Of a DNA stretch of 64,000 bases, positions 48,951 to 57,332 are shown piece after piece (positions within the stretch are counted from its first letter, which is position 1; each line of letters starts with the position of its first letter). The stretch spans positions 682,001 to 746,000 of the forward strand of contig NZ_FRBW01000001.1 of assembly GCF_900142725.1 (NCBI RefSeq), written 5' to 3'. The DNA is from Roseibium suaedae. GTDB taxonomy: Bacteria > Pseudomonadota > Alphaproteobacteria > Rhizobiales > Stappiaceae. Made by a program: the position numbers and the translations under genes. A model generated the notes under the pieces. It was not told the origin of the DNA and made no database searches. It saw only the letters and a program-made list of their open reading frames with translations.

Positions 48951-49877
48951 ATGTCCCAAGGTCTGCGAAATGTCATCTATAGCCTGCGCCAGAACATCGA
49001 TCAGAGCCAGTTGAAGGACAGTCCCTTCAATGTTGTGATCGTCTGCTTTCTGCTGCCGCAAACGGATGGAACTGTTGCCCCCAGCTACGAGCTGCAGAAA
49101 TTCCTTTCCCTTCCAGGTCTTGTCGATCTGATCAAGGACGGCGGCAAGCGCAAGGTGCTTGTCTCGCTCGGCGGCGCGAACGTGGCAGACGGTGCCTGGG
49201 CCGCATTGGCTCAGGACACGGGCAAGGCGGCTAGCGCCATTTGGAGCTTCCTTCAGGCAAACAATTTCGATGGCATCGACTTCGATTTCGAAGAAACAGC
49301 CGACTTTCAGAATGCCGCTGAAGCCGGATATGACCCGGTCGCGTTCCTGGCGGAGATCTCCGCAGCTGTCAAAAGCGCAGCGGGATCGGCGGGTTGCCTT
49401 GTGAGTCATGCCCCGCAGCCCCCCTATTTCGACCCTGCCTGGTATGGTGCTCCCTATTCCCAGATCGCAGCGAAGGCGGGGGACGCGATCGATTGGTTCA
49501 ACGTCCAGTATTACAACAACGGTACTTGGTACAACGGCCCCTCGAACGACGGTCCAACGCAGGAGCAGAAGATTACTGGCCTTACCGGCGGGGCGCCGGA
49601 TGGCTGGAGCTACGTAGCTCTTTCCCAACTGGTGGGAACCCCGCCGGAGAAACTGGTTCTGGGCCGGGTTACGAGCCTCGATAACGCCGGTTCCGACCAG
49701 CAGAATGCAGGGTACCTGGACGCTGCCGACACTGTGTCATTCCTCGTTCAGCCGCTGATCCAGAAATTCGGCAACAGCTTTGGCGGCGTCATGGGCTGGG
49801 AATATTCCATGTCCACAACGGCCTCCCAAACGGCAGATGCCTGGGGCAACAGCATGAACCAGGCGCTTGGGCTTTAG
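48951..49877 (+). CDS. GH18-type glycoside hydrolase without signal peptide
   Basis: A 308-residue protein with both hallmark motifs of glycoside hydrolase family 18: KVLVSLGG near residue 70 and the catalytic DxxDxDxE as DGIDFDFE at residues 107-114, with Glu114 the predicted acid. The later WFNVQYYNNG and GVMGWEYSM strands also fit the family barrel. GH18 enzymes cleave chitin, chitooligosaccharides or N-glycan cores. There is no signal peptide or carbohydrate-binding module, so it is either cytoplasmic or exported by a leaderless route. A convergent orphan gene follows. Confidence 0.83.
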   Translation: MSQGLRNVIYSLRQNIDQSQLKDSPFNVVIVCFLLPQTDGTVAPSYELQKFLSLPGLVDLIKDGGKRKVLVSLGGANVADGAWAALAQDTGKAASAIWSFLQANNFDGIDFDFEETADFQNAAEAGYDPVAFLAEISAAVKSAAGSAGCLVSHAPQPPYFDPAWYGAPYSQIAAKAGDAIDWFNVQYYNNGTWYNGPSNDGPTQEQKITGLTGGAPDGWSYVALSQLVGTPPEKLVLGRVTSLDNAGSDQQNAGYLDAADTVSFLVQPLIQKFGNSFGGVMGWEYSMSTTASQTADAWGNSMNQALGL

Positions 49878-49895
49878 GGAGCATTGGCGAAGTTG

Positions 49896-49925
49896 GAGGC
49901 GCCGGTTCGATGGCGCCTCTTTTTT
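49896..49925 (+). terminator. Intrinsic terminator of the GH18 gene
   Basis: GAGGCGCC (49896-49903) pairs with GGCGCCTC (49912-49919), followed directly by six T residues. Confidence 0.88.
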
Positions 49926-49965
49926 CGCGTTGTGCTGCAAAGGAACGGCAGCTATTGCCAAGGCC

Positions 49966-50325
49966 TCAGGTCAGGGCGAAGCTGTAGCTGACATATTGGA
50001 ACGCGGCACCGCTCTCGATACTGGTGATCCAGCCCTGAAAGAACAAGGTCGGGACGCCCTTTTCCTCGCCTAGATAGGCCATTGCATAGGCACCATATTG
50101 GCCGCCGATCGACCAGCCATTGAACATCGCGGCCGGATTGTAGCTGGAAACGATCAACTGGGGAGAGTTGATGGTGGCAGGAGGTCCGGCGGTGAAGCCG
50201 AAGAGCGACACAACGTAATTGCCTTCCGGGAGTTTTGAATAGCTGAAAGTCATGTTGCAAGGCAGGGACTGCTCGGCAGAGGTCTCGGCAAGGGCGGAAA
50301 CAAACGGCTTGGGATCAGAAGACAT
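49966..50325 (-). CDS. Orphan beta-rich small protein
   Basis: A 119-residue protein that I do not recognise. It has no signal peptide or membrane segment. Composition is rich in Ser, Gly, Ala and aromatic residues with alternating hydrophobic stretches (YVVSLFGFTAG, GWSIGGQYGAYAMAYLG, FQYVSYSFAL), which suggests a beta-sandwich or lectin-like fold. One cysteine is present. It is convergent with the GH18 gene and separated from tyrS by the tyrS leader region. Together these two genes form a small, apparently accessory pair between housekeeping operons. Confidence 0.6.
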   Translation of the reverse strand: MSSDPKPFVSALAETSAEQSLPCNMTFSYSKLPEGNYVVSLFGFTAGPPATINSPQLIVSSYNPAAMFNGWSIGGQYGAYAMAYLGEEKGVPTLFFQGWITSIESGAAFQYVSYSFALT

Positions 50326-50482
50326 GAGCGCCTCTTTCTAAATGCTATACGTGCTATATGGGAGGATTAGCACTCATAGATTGTACATTTTAAACACATC
50401 AACCGCCTGCCTGGAGTTTGGGCAATTCTGGTGGGAGAGGGGCAGGAGAGGGCTTTCGCGAAAAGTAAGCCTCAGCGAGCGC

Positions 50483-50512
50483 TTGACAGACGGCTGGGAC
50501 TGACGCACAAAT
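50483..50512 (+). promoter_or_regulatory. Putative promoter of the tyrS leader transcript
   Basis: TTGACA at 50483-50488 is followed after 18 nt by ACAAAT at 50507-50512. With a start site about 7 nt beyond the -10 element, the transcript would begin at or next to the leader ATG at 50519. Confidence 0.5.
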
Positions 50513-50518
50513 GCCGCC

Positions 50519-50587
50519 ATGATCAAGATCGCAGCCATCTCCTTCGCGTATTTTTATTACGTCACCGACATATCGGCGGCTGCGTAG
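50519..50587 (+). CDS. Tyrosine-rich leader peptide of tyrS
   Basis: A 22-codon reading frame from ATG 50519 to TAG 50585-50587. Codons 11 to 14 (50549-50560) read Tyr-Phe-Tyr-Tyr, so three Tyr codons fall within four. No recognisable ribosome binding site precedes it, which fits a leaderless mRNA. The coding sequence doubles as RNA structure: 50525-50536 can pair with 50578-50593, and 50574-50581 can instead pair with 50617-50624 to block the terminator. The next gene is tyrosyl-tRNA synthetase, so codon content and downstream function agree. Classification as a leader peptide is inference from this combined architecture. Confidence 0.75.
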   Translation: MIKIAAISFAYFYYVTDISAAA

Positions 50588-50640
50588 GATCTTGCTCTCA
50601 AACTAGAACCCGAAAAAGCCGCCGCGTCAGGCGGCTTTTT
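50525..50640 (+). promoter_or_regulatory. Tyrosine-responsive transcription attenuator of tyrS
   Basis: Three mutually exclusive pairings are visible. The protector 1:2 is AAGATC/GCAGCC (50525-50536) with GGCTGC (50578-50583) and GATCTT (50588-50593). The antiterminator 2:3 is CGGCGGCT (50574-50581) with AGCCGCCG (50617-50624). The terminator 3:4 is 50613-50623 with 50630-50640, an 11-bp stem ending in U5. A ribosome stalled at the Tyr codons would free segment 2 to pair with 3 and allow readthrough. One that reaches the stop codon would cover segment 2 and let the terminator form. Confidence 0.75.
50613..50640 (+). terminator. Attenuator terminator in the tyrS leader
   Basis: AAAAAGCCGCC (50613-50623) pairs perfectly with GGCGGCTTTTT (50630-50640) around a 6-nt loop, followed by GGTTTT. 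It ends 47 nt before the tyrS start codon. Confidence 0.9.
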
Positions 50641-50687
50641 GGTTTTCAAAGGCTCTCCTGGCCGGGAAACCCCCAGGAAAGCCGAAA

Positions 50688-51968
50688 ATGACCCAGCATA
50701 TGATCGAAGCCGGAAAGCCGGCCACAAAACTCAAATCCGAAGCCCTCCAGGTGCTGTTCGAGCGCGGTCTGGTGCATCAATGCACGGATCTGGAAGCGCT
50801 TGACGCCAAGCTCAGCGCCGGACCCGTGACTGCATACGCCGGGTTCGATGCAACAGCCTCCAGCCTTCATGTCGGCCATCTGATGCCGTTGATGTCCATG
50901 CGCTGGCTGCAGAAGCTGGGGCACAAGCCGATCATGGTTCTGGGCGGTGGGACGAGCCAGGTAGGCGATCCGAGTTTCCGCAATGAAGCCCGGCCGATGC
51001 TGGAACAGCGCCAGATCGCGGCCAATATCGCGGGCATCCGTCGCTCGGTGGAACGCCTGATCGATCTGTCTCCGGAGGGCGGTGCGCTGATCGTCGACAA
51101 CGCCGACTGGCTGACCGAGTTCAAGTTCCTTGAATTCCTGCGGGACTTCGGCCCGCATTTCACGGTCAACCGCATGATGACCTTCGACAGTGTCAGATCC
51201 CGTCTGGACAACCAGATGCCTCTGACCGTGCTGGAATTCTGCTACATGATGCTACAGGCGGTGGATTTCCTGGAGCTCTCGCGCCGCCATGACTGCACGC
51301 TACAGGTCGGCGGGTCCGATCAGTGGGGCAACATCGTCAATGGGGTGGAACTGGGGCGCAAGGGCGATGGCCGGCAGCTTTTCGGCCTGACGGTGCCGCT
51401 GATCACCACTGCAAATGGCGCCAAGATGGGCAAGACCGCCGCCGGGGCGGTCTGGCTGCATCCCGAGCATCTGTCGCCCTTTGCCTTCTGGCAGTTCTGG
51501 CGCAACACCGCCGATGCGGATGTTCCGCGCTTCCTGCGTCTTTTCACCGAGCTGCCGATCCGAGAAGTCGAGCGCCTGTCTATGCTGGAAGGCATTGAAC
51601 GCAACGAGGCGAAGAAGATCCTCGCCACGCAGGTCACCGCCATCGTTCACGGAGCGGAAGCGGCCCGTCATGCGCTGGAACAAGGCGATACCCTGTTTTC
51701 CGAAAGCTGGGAGGAGGCAGAGCCGACCCACAGACTGGCGAGCCTCCGTCTTGCCACAGGCATGGGGCTGCTTGACCTTCTGACCGAGCTCGGGTTTGCC
51801 ACTTCCAACAGCGATGCCCGGCGCCTCGTGGAAGGTGGCGGCGTGCGTCTCAACGGATCGGTGATCCAGGATCCGCGCCGAACGCTTGCCATCGGGGATC
51901 TGGCAGCAGGCGAGCGCCTGTCCCTGGCCGTTGGCCGCCGCAAGAAGGCGCTCGTTGCCTTTGAGTGA
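50688..51968 (+). CDS. tyrS: Tyrosyl-tRNA synthetase
   Basis: A 426-residue class I aminoacyl-tRNA synthetase charging tRNA-Tyr. Its Rossmann domain has YAGFDATASSLHVGHLMPLM (HIGH-type motif HVGH). The tyrosine pocket is in QVGGSDQWGNIVNG, and the KMSKS-type loop appears as KMGKT. A C-terminal S4 domain (ARRLVEGGGVRLNG) completes the TyrS layout. The ATG at 50688 has AGGAAAG about 9 nt upstream. It is preceded by a Tyr-codon leader and terminator, indicating attenuation by tRNA-Tyr charging. Confidence 0.96.
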   Translation: MTQHMIEAGKPATKLKSEALQVLFERGLVHQCTDLEALDAKLSAGPVTAYAGFDATASSLHVGHLMPLMSMRWLQKLGHKPIMVLGGGTSQVGDPSFRNEARPMLEQRQIAANIAGIRRSVERLIDLSPEGGALIVDNADWLTEFKFLEFLRDFGPHFTVNRMMTFDSVRSRLDNQMPLTVLEFCYMMLQAVDFLELSRRHDCTLQVGGSDQWGNIVNGVELGRKGDGRQLFGLTVPLITTANGAKMGKTAAGAVWLHPEHLSPFAFWQFWRNTADADVPRFLRLFTELPIREVERLSMLEGIERNEAKKILATQVTAIVHGAEAARHALEQGDTLFSESWEEAEPTHRLASLRLATGMGLLDLLTELGFATSNSDARRLVEGGGVRLNGSVIQDPRRTLAIGDLAAGERLSLAVGRRKKALVAFE

Positions 51969-51978
51969 AATCATGCAT

Positions 51979-52006
51979 GCCGGAAGGGGCATGGGCTCCT
52001 TCCGGC
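51979..52006 (+). terminator. Hairpin after tyrS
   Basis: GCCGGAAGG (51979-51987) pairs with CCTTCCGGC (51998-52006), followed by GCAATTCTCTCTC. It is a moderate terminator candidate. Confidence 0.6.
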
Positions 52007-52159
52007 GCAATTCTCTCTCAGCGGAAGTCATTAAAATTGTATTTATTGTGTAATTGTTTCATGAGCTCTATTTGCTTCTGACCCTGGTTTAGATGACCAG
52101 ATTCAGGTCTCATTATGTTTTGTTGCCTTAATTTCTGACGGTTATTTGCAGAGGTCAAA

Positions 52160-53857
52160 ATGCCGTCAAAATTTGGTAAGGGTCTCAACAGTCTTCGGGT
52201 GCGCTTTGCGCTGATGTCAGGCGTCTTTGGTGCTGCCGCTGCTTGTGCTGCGGCCTGGAGTTCCAGCCACCTGCATGGCGACCTCGTGATCCTCGGGGTG
52301 ACGTGTCTCGTTATCTTGAGTGCGGCCGCGATCACCTATCTGATGACCGGAAACCTGACGCGGCCGATCGAGAACCTCCGGGCAACCACGGAGGCCATTG
52401 CAAAGGGCGACTATGAGACACCGGTGAATGTAGAGTGCCTTTGCGAGGTCGGCGGACTGGCGGCAAGCTTTGACAAGATGGTCACCCGCCTCAATGCAAA
52501 TGTGGCGCGCATCCGGACGCTGGCCTATGAGGACACGATCACTGGCCTGCCAAACCGGGCGGTTCTGGAAGAAACACTGGACGGCCAAAGGGACCTGAGC
52601 GGTGCACTGCTCTTTATCGATCTGGACCACTTCAAGCAGGTGAATGACGCCTATGGCCATGCCGCAGGTGACATGATCCTGCGAGCCGCTGCAAAGCGCT
52701 TGCTGGAGCAGGGCTTGCAGATCGATGAGAGCGAGAATGCTCCGGACCAGCCGGCTCTGTTCCGCTTTGCCGGTGATGAGTTCGTTGCGATTCTTCCCGG
52801 TGCCGGCCGTGCCGAAGCTGCTGTTGTGGCCCGTAGGATCATCGAGGCCATGAACGAGCCTTTTGCCTTTGGCGGCCAGATGATCCAGATCGGCGCGTCA
52901 GTGGGGGCTGCGATCCTCAATGAGGACGCCTATACGGCGGAAGACCTGATCAAGTTTGCAGATCTGGCCATGTATGAAGCCAAGACCCAGGGACGGGGAC
53001 AGGTGGTTGTCTTCGACCAGATGATGAAGGAACGCGCCGTGAAGCGTGCGCGGCTGACGGCGGATTTCGTTTCAGGTCTGGAGCGGGACGAGCTCGAGGT
53101 TCATTTCCAGCCCAAGATTCGCCTGCGGGATGGAGCCATTTCCAGTGTGGAGGCTCTGGTGCGCTGGCGTCATCCCGAACTCGGCTTGCTGTTTCCCGGA
53201 GACTTTCTGGAGATCGCCGCGGAAAATGGCCTTCTGCCCAAGCTTGGCCAGCAGGTCATGCGCAAGTCTGCCGAGTATATCCGTCACTGGAAAAAGGCAG
53301 GATCTCCCATGGTCGTGGCGATCAATGTCTGTCCGGGCCAGTTCTCGAACGAGAAATTCGCAGATGGCCTGATTCTCTTCTGCCTCAGCCAGCAGGTCTC
53401 GCCTTCGGATTTTGAAATCGAGCTCACCGAAACCGTCGCGATGCAGGATGTCGACAAGGCGCGGCGCCAGCTTGAACGCCTGAAGTCGGCGGGCTTCGGC
53501 ATTGCCATTGATGATTATGGGATTGGCTACTCCAACCTGTCCCAGCTCTACCGGCTGCCGTTCGACCATCTGAAGATCGACAGGTCGATCATCGAAACCA
53601 TCAGTTCCGATCCGAATGCAGAAGTGTTGATCAGTTCGGTCATCGAGACCGCGCACCGGCTCGGGCATACGGTCACGGCCGAAGGGGTTGAAACCTCTCA
53701 GCAGCTTGAGGCTTTGCGGCGCCTGGGATGTGACAATGTTCAGGGCTATCTGACTGGCCGTCCTGCCCCTGCGGAGGACATCACCAGCATCCTGCTGAAG
53801 CAGAGGACGGCATCGGTGAAGGTCGTTGCAGGTCTGGACCACAAGACCGCCTGCTAG
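52160..53857 (+). CDS. Membrane HAMP-GGDEF-EAL c-di-GMP protein
   Basis: A 565-residue protein with two close transmembrane segments (about 15-35 and 42-63, almost no periplasmic loop), a HAMP domain (LTRPIENLRATTEAIAKGDYE), a GGDEF domain and an EAL domain. The GGDEF signature is AGDEF near residue 204, a variant that can still be active. The EAL domain has EALVRW near 331, NVCPGQF, ELTETVAM, DDYGIGYSNL, KIDRSI and AEGVET, consistent with phosphodiesterase activity. It is transcribed alone after an AT-rich upstream region of 190 bases. Confidence 0.88.
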   Translation: MPSKFGKGLNSLRVRFALMSGVFGAAAACAAAWSSSHLHGDLVILGVTCLVILSAAAITYLMTGNLTRPIENLRATTEAIAKGDYETPVNVECLCEVGGLAASFDKMVTRLNANVARIRTLAYEDTITGLPNRAVLEETLDGQRDLSGALLFIDLDHFKQVNDAYGHAAGDMILRAAAKRLLEQGLQIDESENAPDQPALFRFAGDEFVAILPGAGRAEAAVVARRIIEAMNEPFAFGGQMIQIGASVGAAILNEDAYTAEDLIKFADLAMYEAKTQGRGQVVVFDQMMKERAVKRARLTADFVSGLERDELEVHFQPKIRLRDGAISSVEALVRWRHPELGLLFPGDFLEIAAENGLLPKLGQQVMRKSAEYIRHWKKAGSPMVVAINVCPGQFSNEKFADGLILFCLSQQVSPSDFEIELTETVAMQDVDKARRQLERLKSAGFGIAIDDYGIGYSNLSQLYRLPFDHLKIDRSIIETISSDPNAEVLISSVIETAHRLGHTVTAEGVETSQQLEALRRLGCDNVQGYLTGRPAPAEDITSILLKQRTASVKVVAGLDHKTAC

Positions 53858-53892
53858 GCTCTGGTTCTGTCAGCGTTCTCAATCTCATAAAA

Positions 53893-53924
53893 AATCCCCG
53901 GCCTTCAGATGAAGACCGGGGATT
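53893..53924. terminator. Terminator between the EAL gene and ccrM
   Basis: AATCCCCGGCCTTC (53893-53906) pairs with 53911-53924 with one mismatch. The minus strand continues with TTTTTTATGAG, so it best serves ccrM. Confidence 0.8.
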
Positions 53925-53959
53925 CAAGCGTCGCGGGGAAATCGCGAGGTCGTTCCTGC

Positions 53960-55421
<1,462 letters not shown>

Positions 55422-56225
55422 CTACCGGTCCTTGTACTGCTTGCCTGCTTCGAACCGGCGCAGCGCCAGGGAAAGTGTCACCGTCATCAGGAGATAGAGC
55501 AGGGCCACCACGTTGTAGGTCTCGAAGAAGCGGAAGGAGCCGGCGGCATAGACCTTGCCGAGCTGGGTGATGTCCGCAACGCCCAGAACCGAGACGAGGG
55601 AGCTGTCCTTGATCAGGGCGATGAAGTCATTGCCAAGCGGCGGCAGGATCGTCCGGAGCGCTTGGGGAAAGATGATAAGCCGGAACCGCAGCCAGGGCCC
55701 CATGCCGAGCGCTTCTGCTGCTTCGATCTGCCCTTTGTCGACTGCCTGTATGCCTGCCCGGAACACTTCCGCGATAAAGGCCGAATAGCCGATGGAGAGG
55801 GCCAGGATGGCTCGCCAGAGCAGTGAAAAGTCCCGCGACCGGATCGAGACATCCGTGCCGATGGCTTCAAGAACCCAGTTGACGGCTGCAACAAGGGCAG
55901 GCGAGGCAACGAAGGCGACGTAGAGCAGCAAGACCATGACCGGCACACCGCGCACGATCTCGATGTAGAAGCGTGAGAGCTGCCTCAGGATGATGAAGCG
56001 CGACAGGGAGCCGACTGCCAGGGCGAGACCGCCCAAGGATGCAAGGGCGAAGGCCGTGAGTGTCACGAAGACCGTGACCCCAAGCCCCTTGACCGTGATG
56101 GCCAGGATCTCGCGGTAGGTGTCATCTGCCGAGATCTGAAACAGCAGATAGGCGGCAATCCCACCGGCTGCGAGCAGCCAGTAGGGAAAATCGCTTTTGG
56201 GGGAGGTGCGGGGAGACTGCGCCAT
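55422..56225 (-). CDS. Polar amino acid ABC transporter permease
   Basis: A 267-residue inner membrane permease of the His/Glu/Gln/Arg type (HisM/GlnP-like). It has about five transmembrane helices, the N-terminal FVTLTAFALASLGGLALAVG segment, and the EAA loop EAAEALGMGPWLRFRLIIFPQALRTILPPLGNDFI that contacts the ATPase. The ATG at 56225 is chosen; the frame opens at a TTG 21 nt upstream. It follows the binding-protein gene by 40 nt. No ATPase gene is adjacent, so the ATP-binding subunit must be supplied from elsewhere. Confidence 0.92.
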   Translation of the reverse strand: MAQSPRTSPKSDFPYWLLAAGGIAAYLLFQISADDTYREILAITVKGLGVTVFVTLTAFALASLGGLALAVGSLSRFIILRQLSRFYIEIVRGVPVMVLLLYVAFVASPALVAAVNWVLEAIGTDVSIRSRDFSLLWRAILALSIGYSAFIAEVFRAGIQAVDKGQIEAAEALGMGPWLRFRLIIFPQALRTILPPLGNDFIALIKDSSLVSVLGVADITQLGKVYAAGSFRFFETYNVVALLYLLMTVTLSLALRRFEAGKQYKDR

Positions 56226-56265
56226 GGGCGTTGCTGGCTCCGGCAAGGGACCGGAGCCTTGAGCC

Positions 56266-57078
56266 TTATTCGCCCATCTTGTAGTCGACGAACCACTTCT
56301 GGTTCAGCTTGTCCATCGTGCCATCGGCCTTCATGGCCGCGATGACCGCATTGACCGGCTCGACCAGATCAGAGCCCTTCTTGAAGATGAAACCGAAGTC
56401 TTCTGCGCCCAGCGGCTCGCCAATCAGTTTGTAGGTGTCCGGATAGGCAGACACATAGCCATTGCCGCCCGTGCTGTCGGTCAGGACGAGGTCCACGTCA
56501 CCCGCCCGAAGGGCCTGTACCGCAGCGCCAATGGTCTCGAACAACTTGATACGCGGATTCGCTTCATTGCCATCCAGAACGTCATAGACCGACACATAGA
56601 AGGGGGTCGTTCCCGGCTGGGCGCCAACGAGCAGGTCATCGTCCGCAGCAAAGGACTTGGCATCGGTGAAGCGGTCCTCCTTGGCGGAGACGAGCATGCG
56701 CATTTCCGAATGCATGTAGGGATCGGAGAAGTCGACCTTTTCCTTGCGGTCATCGCGGATGGTGATGCCGGTCATGCCAATATCGAACTGGCCATTGGAA
56801 ACGGCGGGGATCATCGCCTCCCAGCTGACATTCTCGTACACGACCTTGAAGTTCAGGCGCTTGGCCATCTCGTTCATGGCGTCATATTCCCAGCCGACCG
56901 CCTGACCCGTCTTGTCGACAAATTGCAGCGGCGGATAGGCGTTTTCCGTCACGACCACGACTTCCCGTCCCTTCAGATCCGGAAGATCTGCTGCATTCGC
57001 CGGAAGCGCGGCGGCGAGGGCGAGGCTTGCAAGGCCGGCAGCAAGGCTGATCGGGCGAAGGGAAAACAAGGAACGCAT
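56266..57078 (-). CDS. Amino acid ABC transporter substrate-binding protein
   Basis: A 270-residue periplasmic binding protein with a clear signal peptide ([19 protein letters not shown], cleavage near residue 29). The SBP_bac_3 fold has [36 protein letters not shown], the [24 protein letters not shown] core and the C-terminal [12 protein letters not shown]. The ATG at 57078 has AGGAG about 6 nt upstream. It pairs with the downstream permease. Likely ligands are polar amino acids or their derivatives; the exact one cannot be read. Confidence 0.93.
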   Translation of the reverse strand: MRSLFSLRPISLAAGLASLALAAALPANAADLPDLKGREVVVVTENAYPPLQFVDKTGQAVGWEYDAMNEMAKRLNFKVVYENVSWEAMIPAVSNGQFDIGMTGITIRDDRKEKVDFSDPYMHSEMRMLVSAKEDRFTDAKSFAADDDLLVGAQPGTTPFYVSVYDVLDGNEANPRIKLFETIGAAVQALRAGDVDLVLTDSTGGNGYVSAYPDTYKLIGEPLGAEDFGFIFKKGSDLVEPVNAVIAAMKADGTMDKLNQKWFVDYKMGE

Positions 57079-57332
57079 GAACTCTCCTGAGGAACTGTGC
57101 GGGGTGCCAGCCTTTGAAAGGCCGGAGTGTTGGGCTGCACAATAGCGCCTAACCGGCAAAGCTGTGAAGGGCGCCGGCGTATGGAAGAGCGCGAAGTCCC
57201 GGCACTCTTCGATGATTATGCAGTTTCTTTCAGTTTGTGAAAAATGTTTCGCATAGAGCCGCTACAAGTCTTGACGCTCGCAATTCGAAGGCAGATCTTG
57301 GACGGTTAAAAACAACAATAAGGAGACATGCA

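Larger units (their letters stand above)
50326..50687. other. Intergenic region holding the tyrS attenuator
   Basis: This 362-base gap separates the minus-strand orphan gene from tyrS. The first ~150 bases are AT-richer and should hold the orphan gene's promoter. The second half holds, in order, a TTGACA promoter, a 22-codon leader peptide gene with clustered Tyr codons, alternative RNA pairings and an intrinsic terminator. These are listed separately. Confidence 0.7.
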
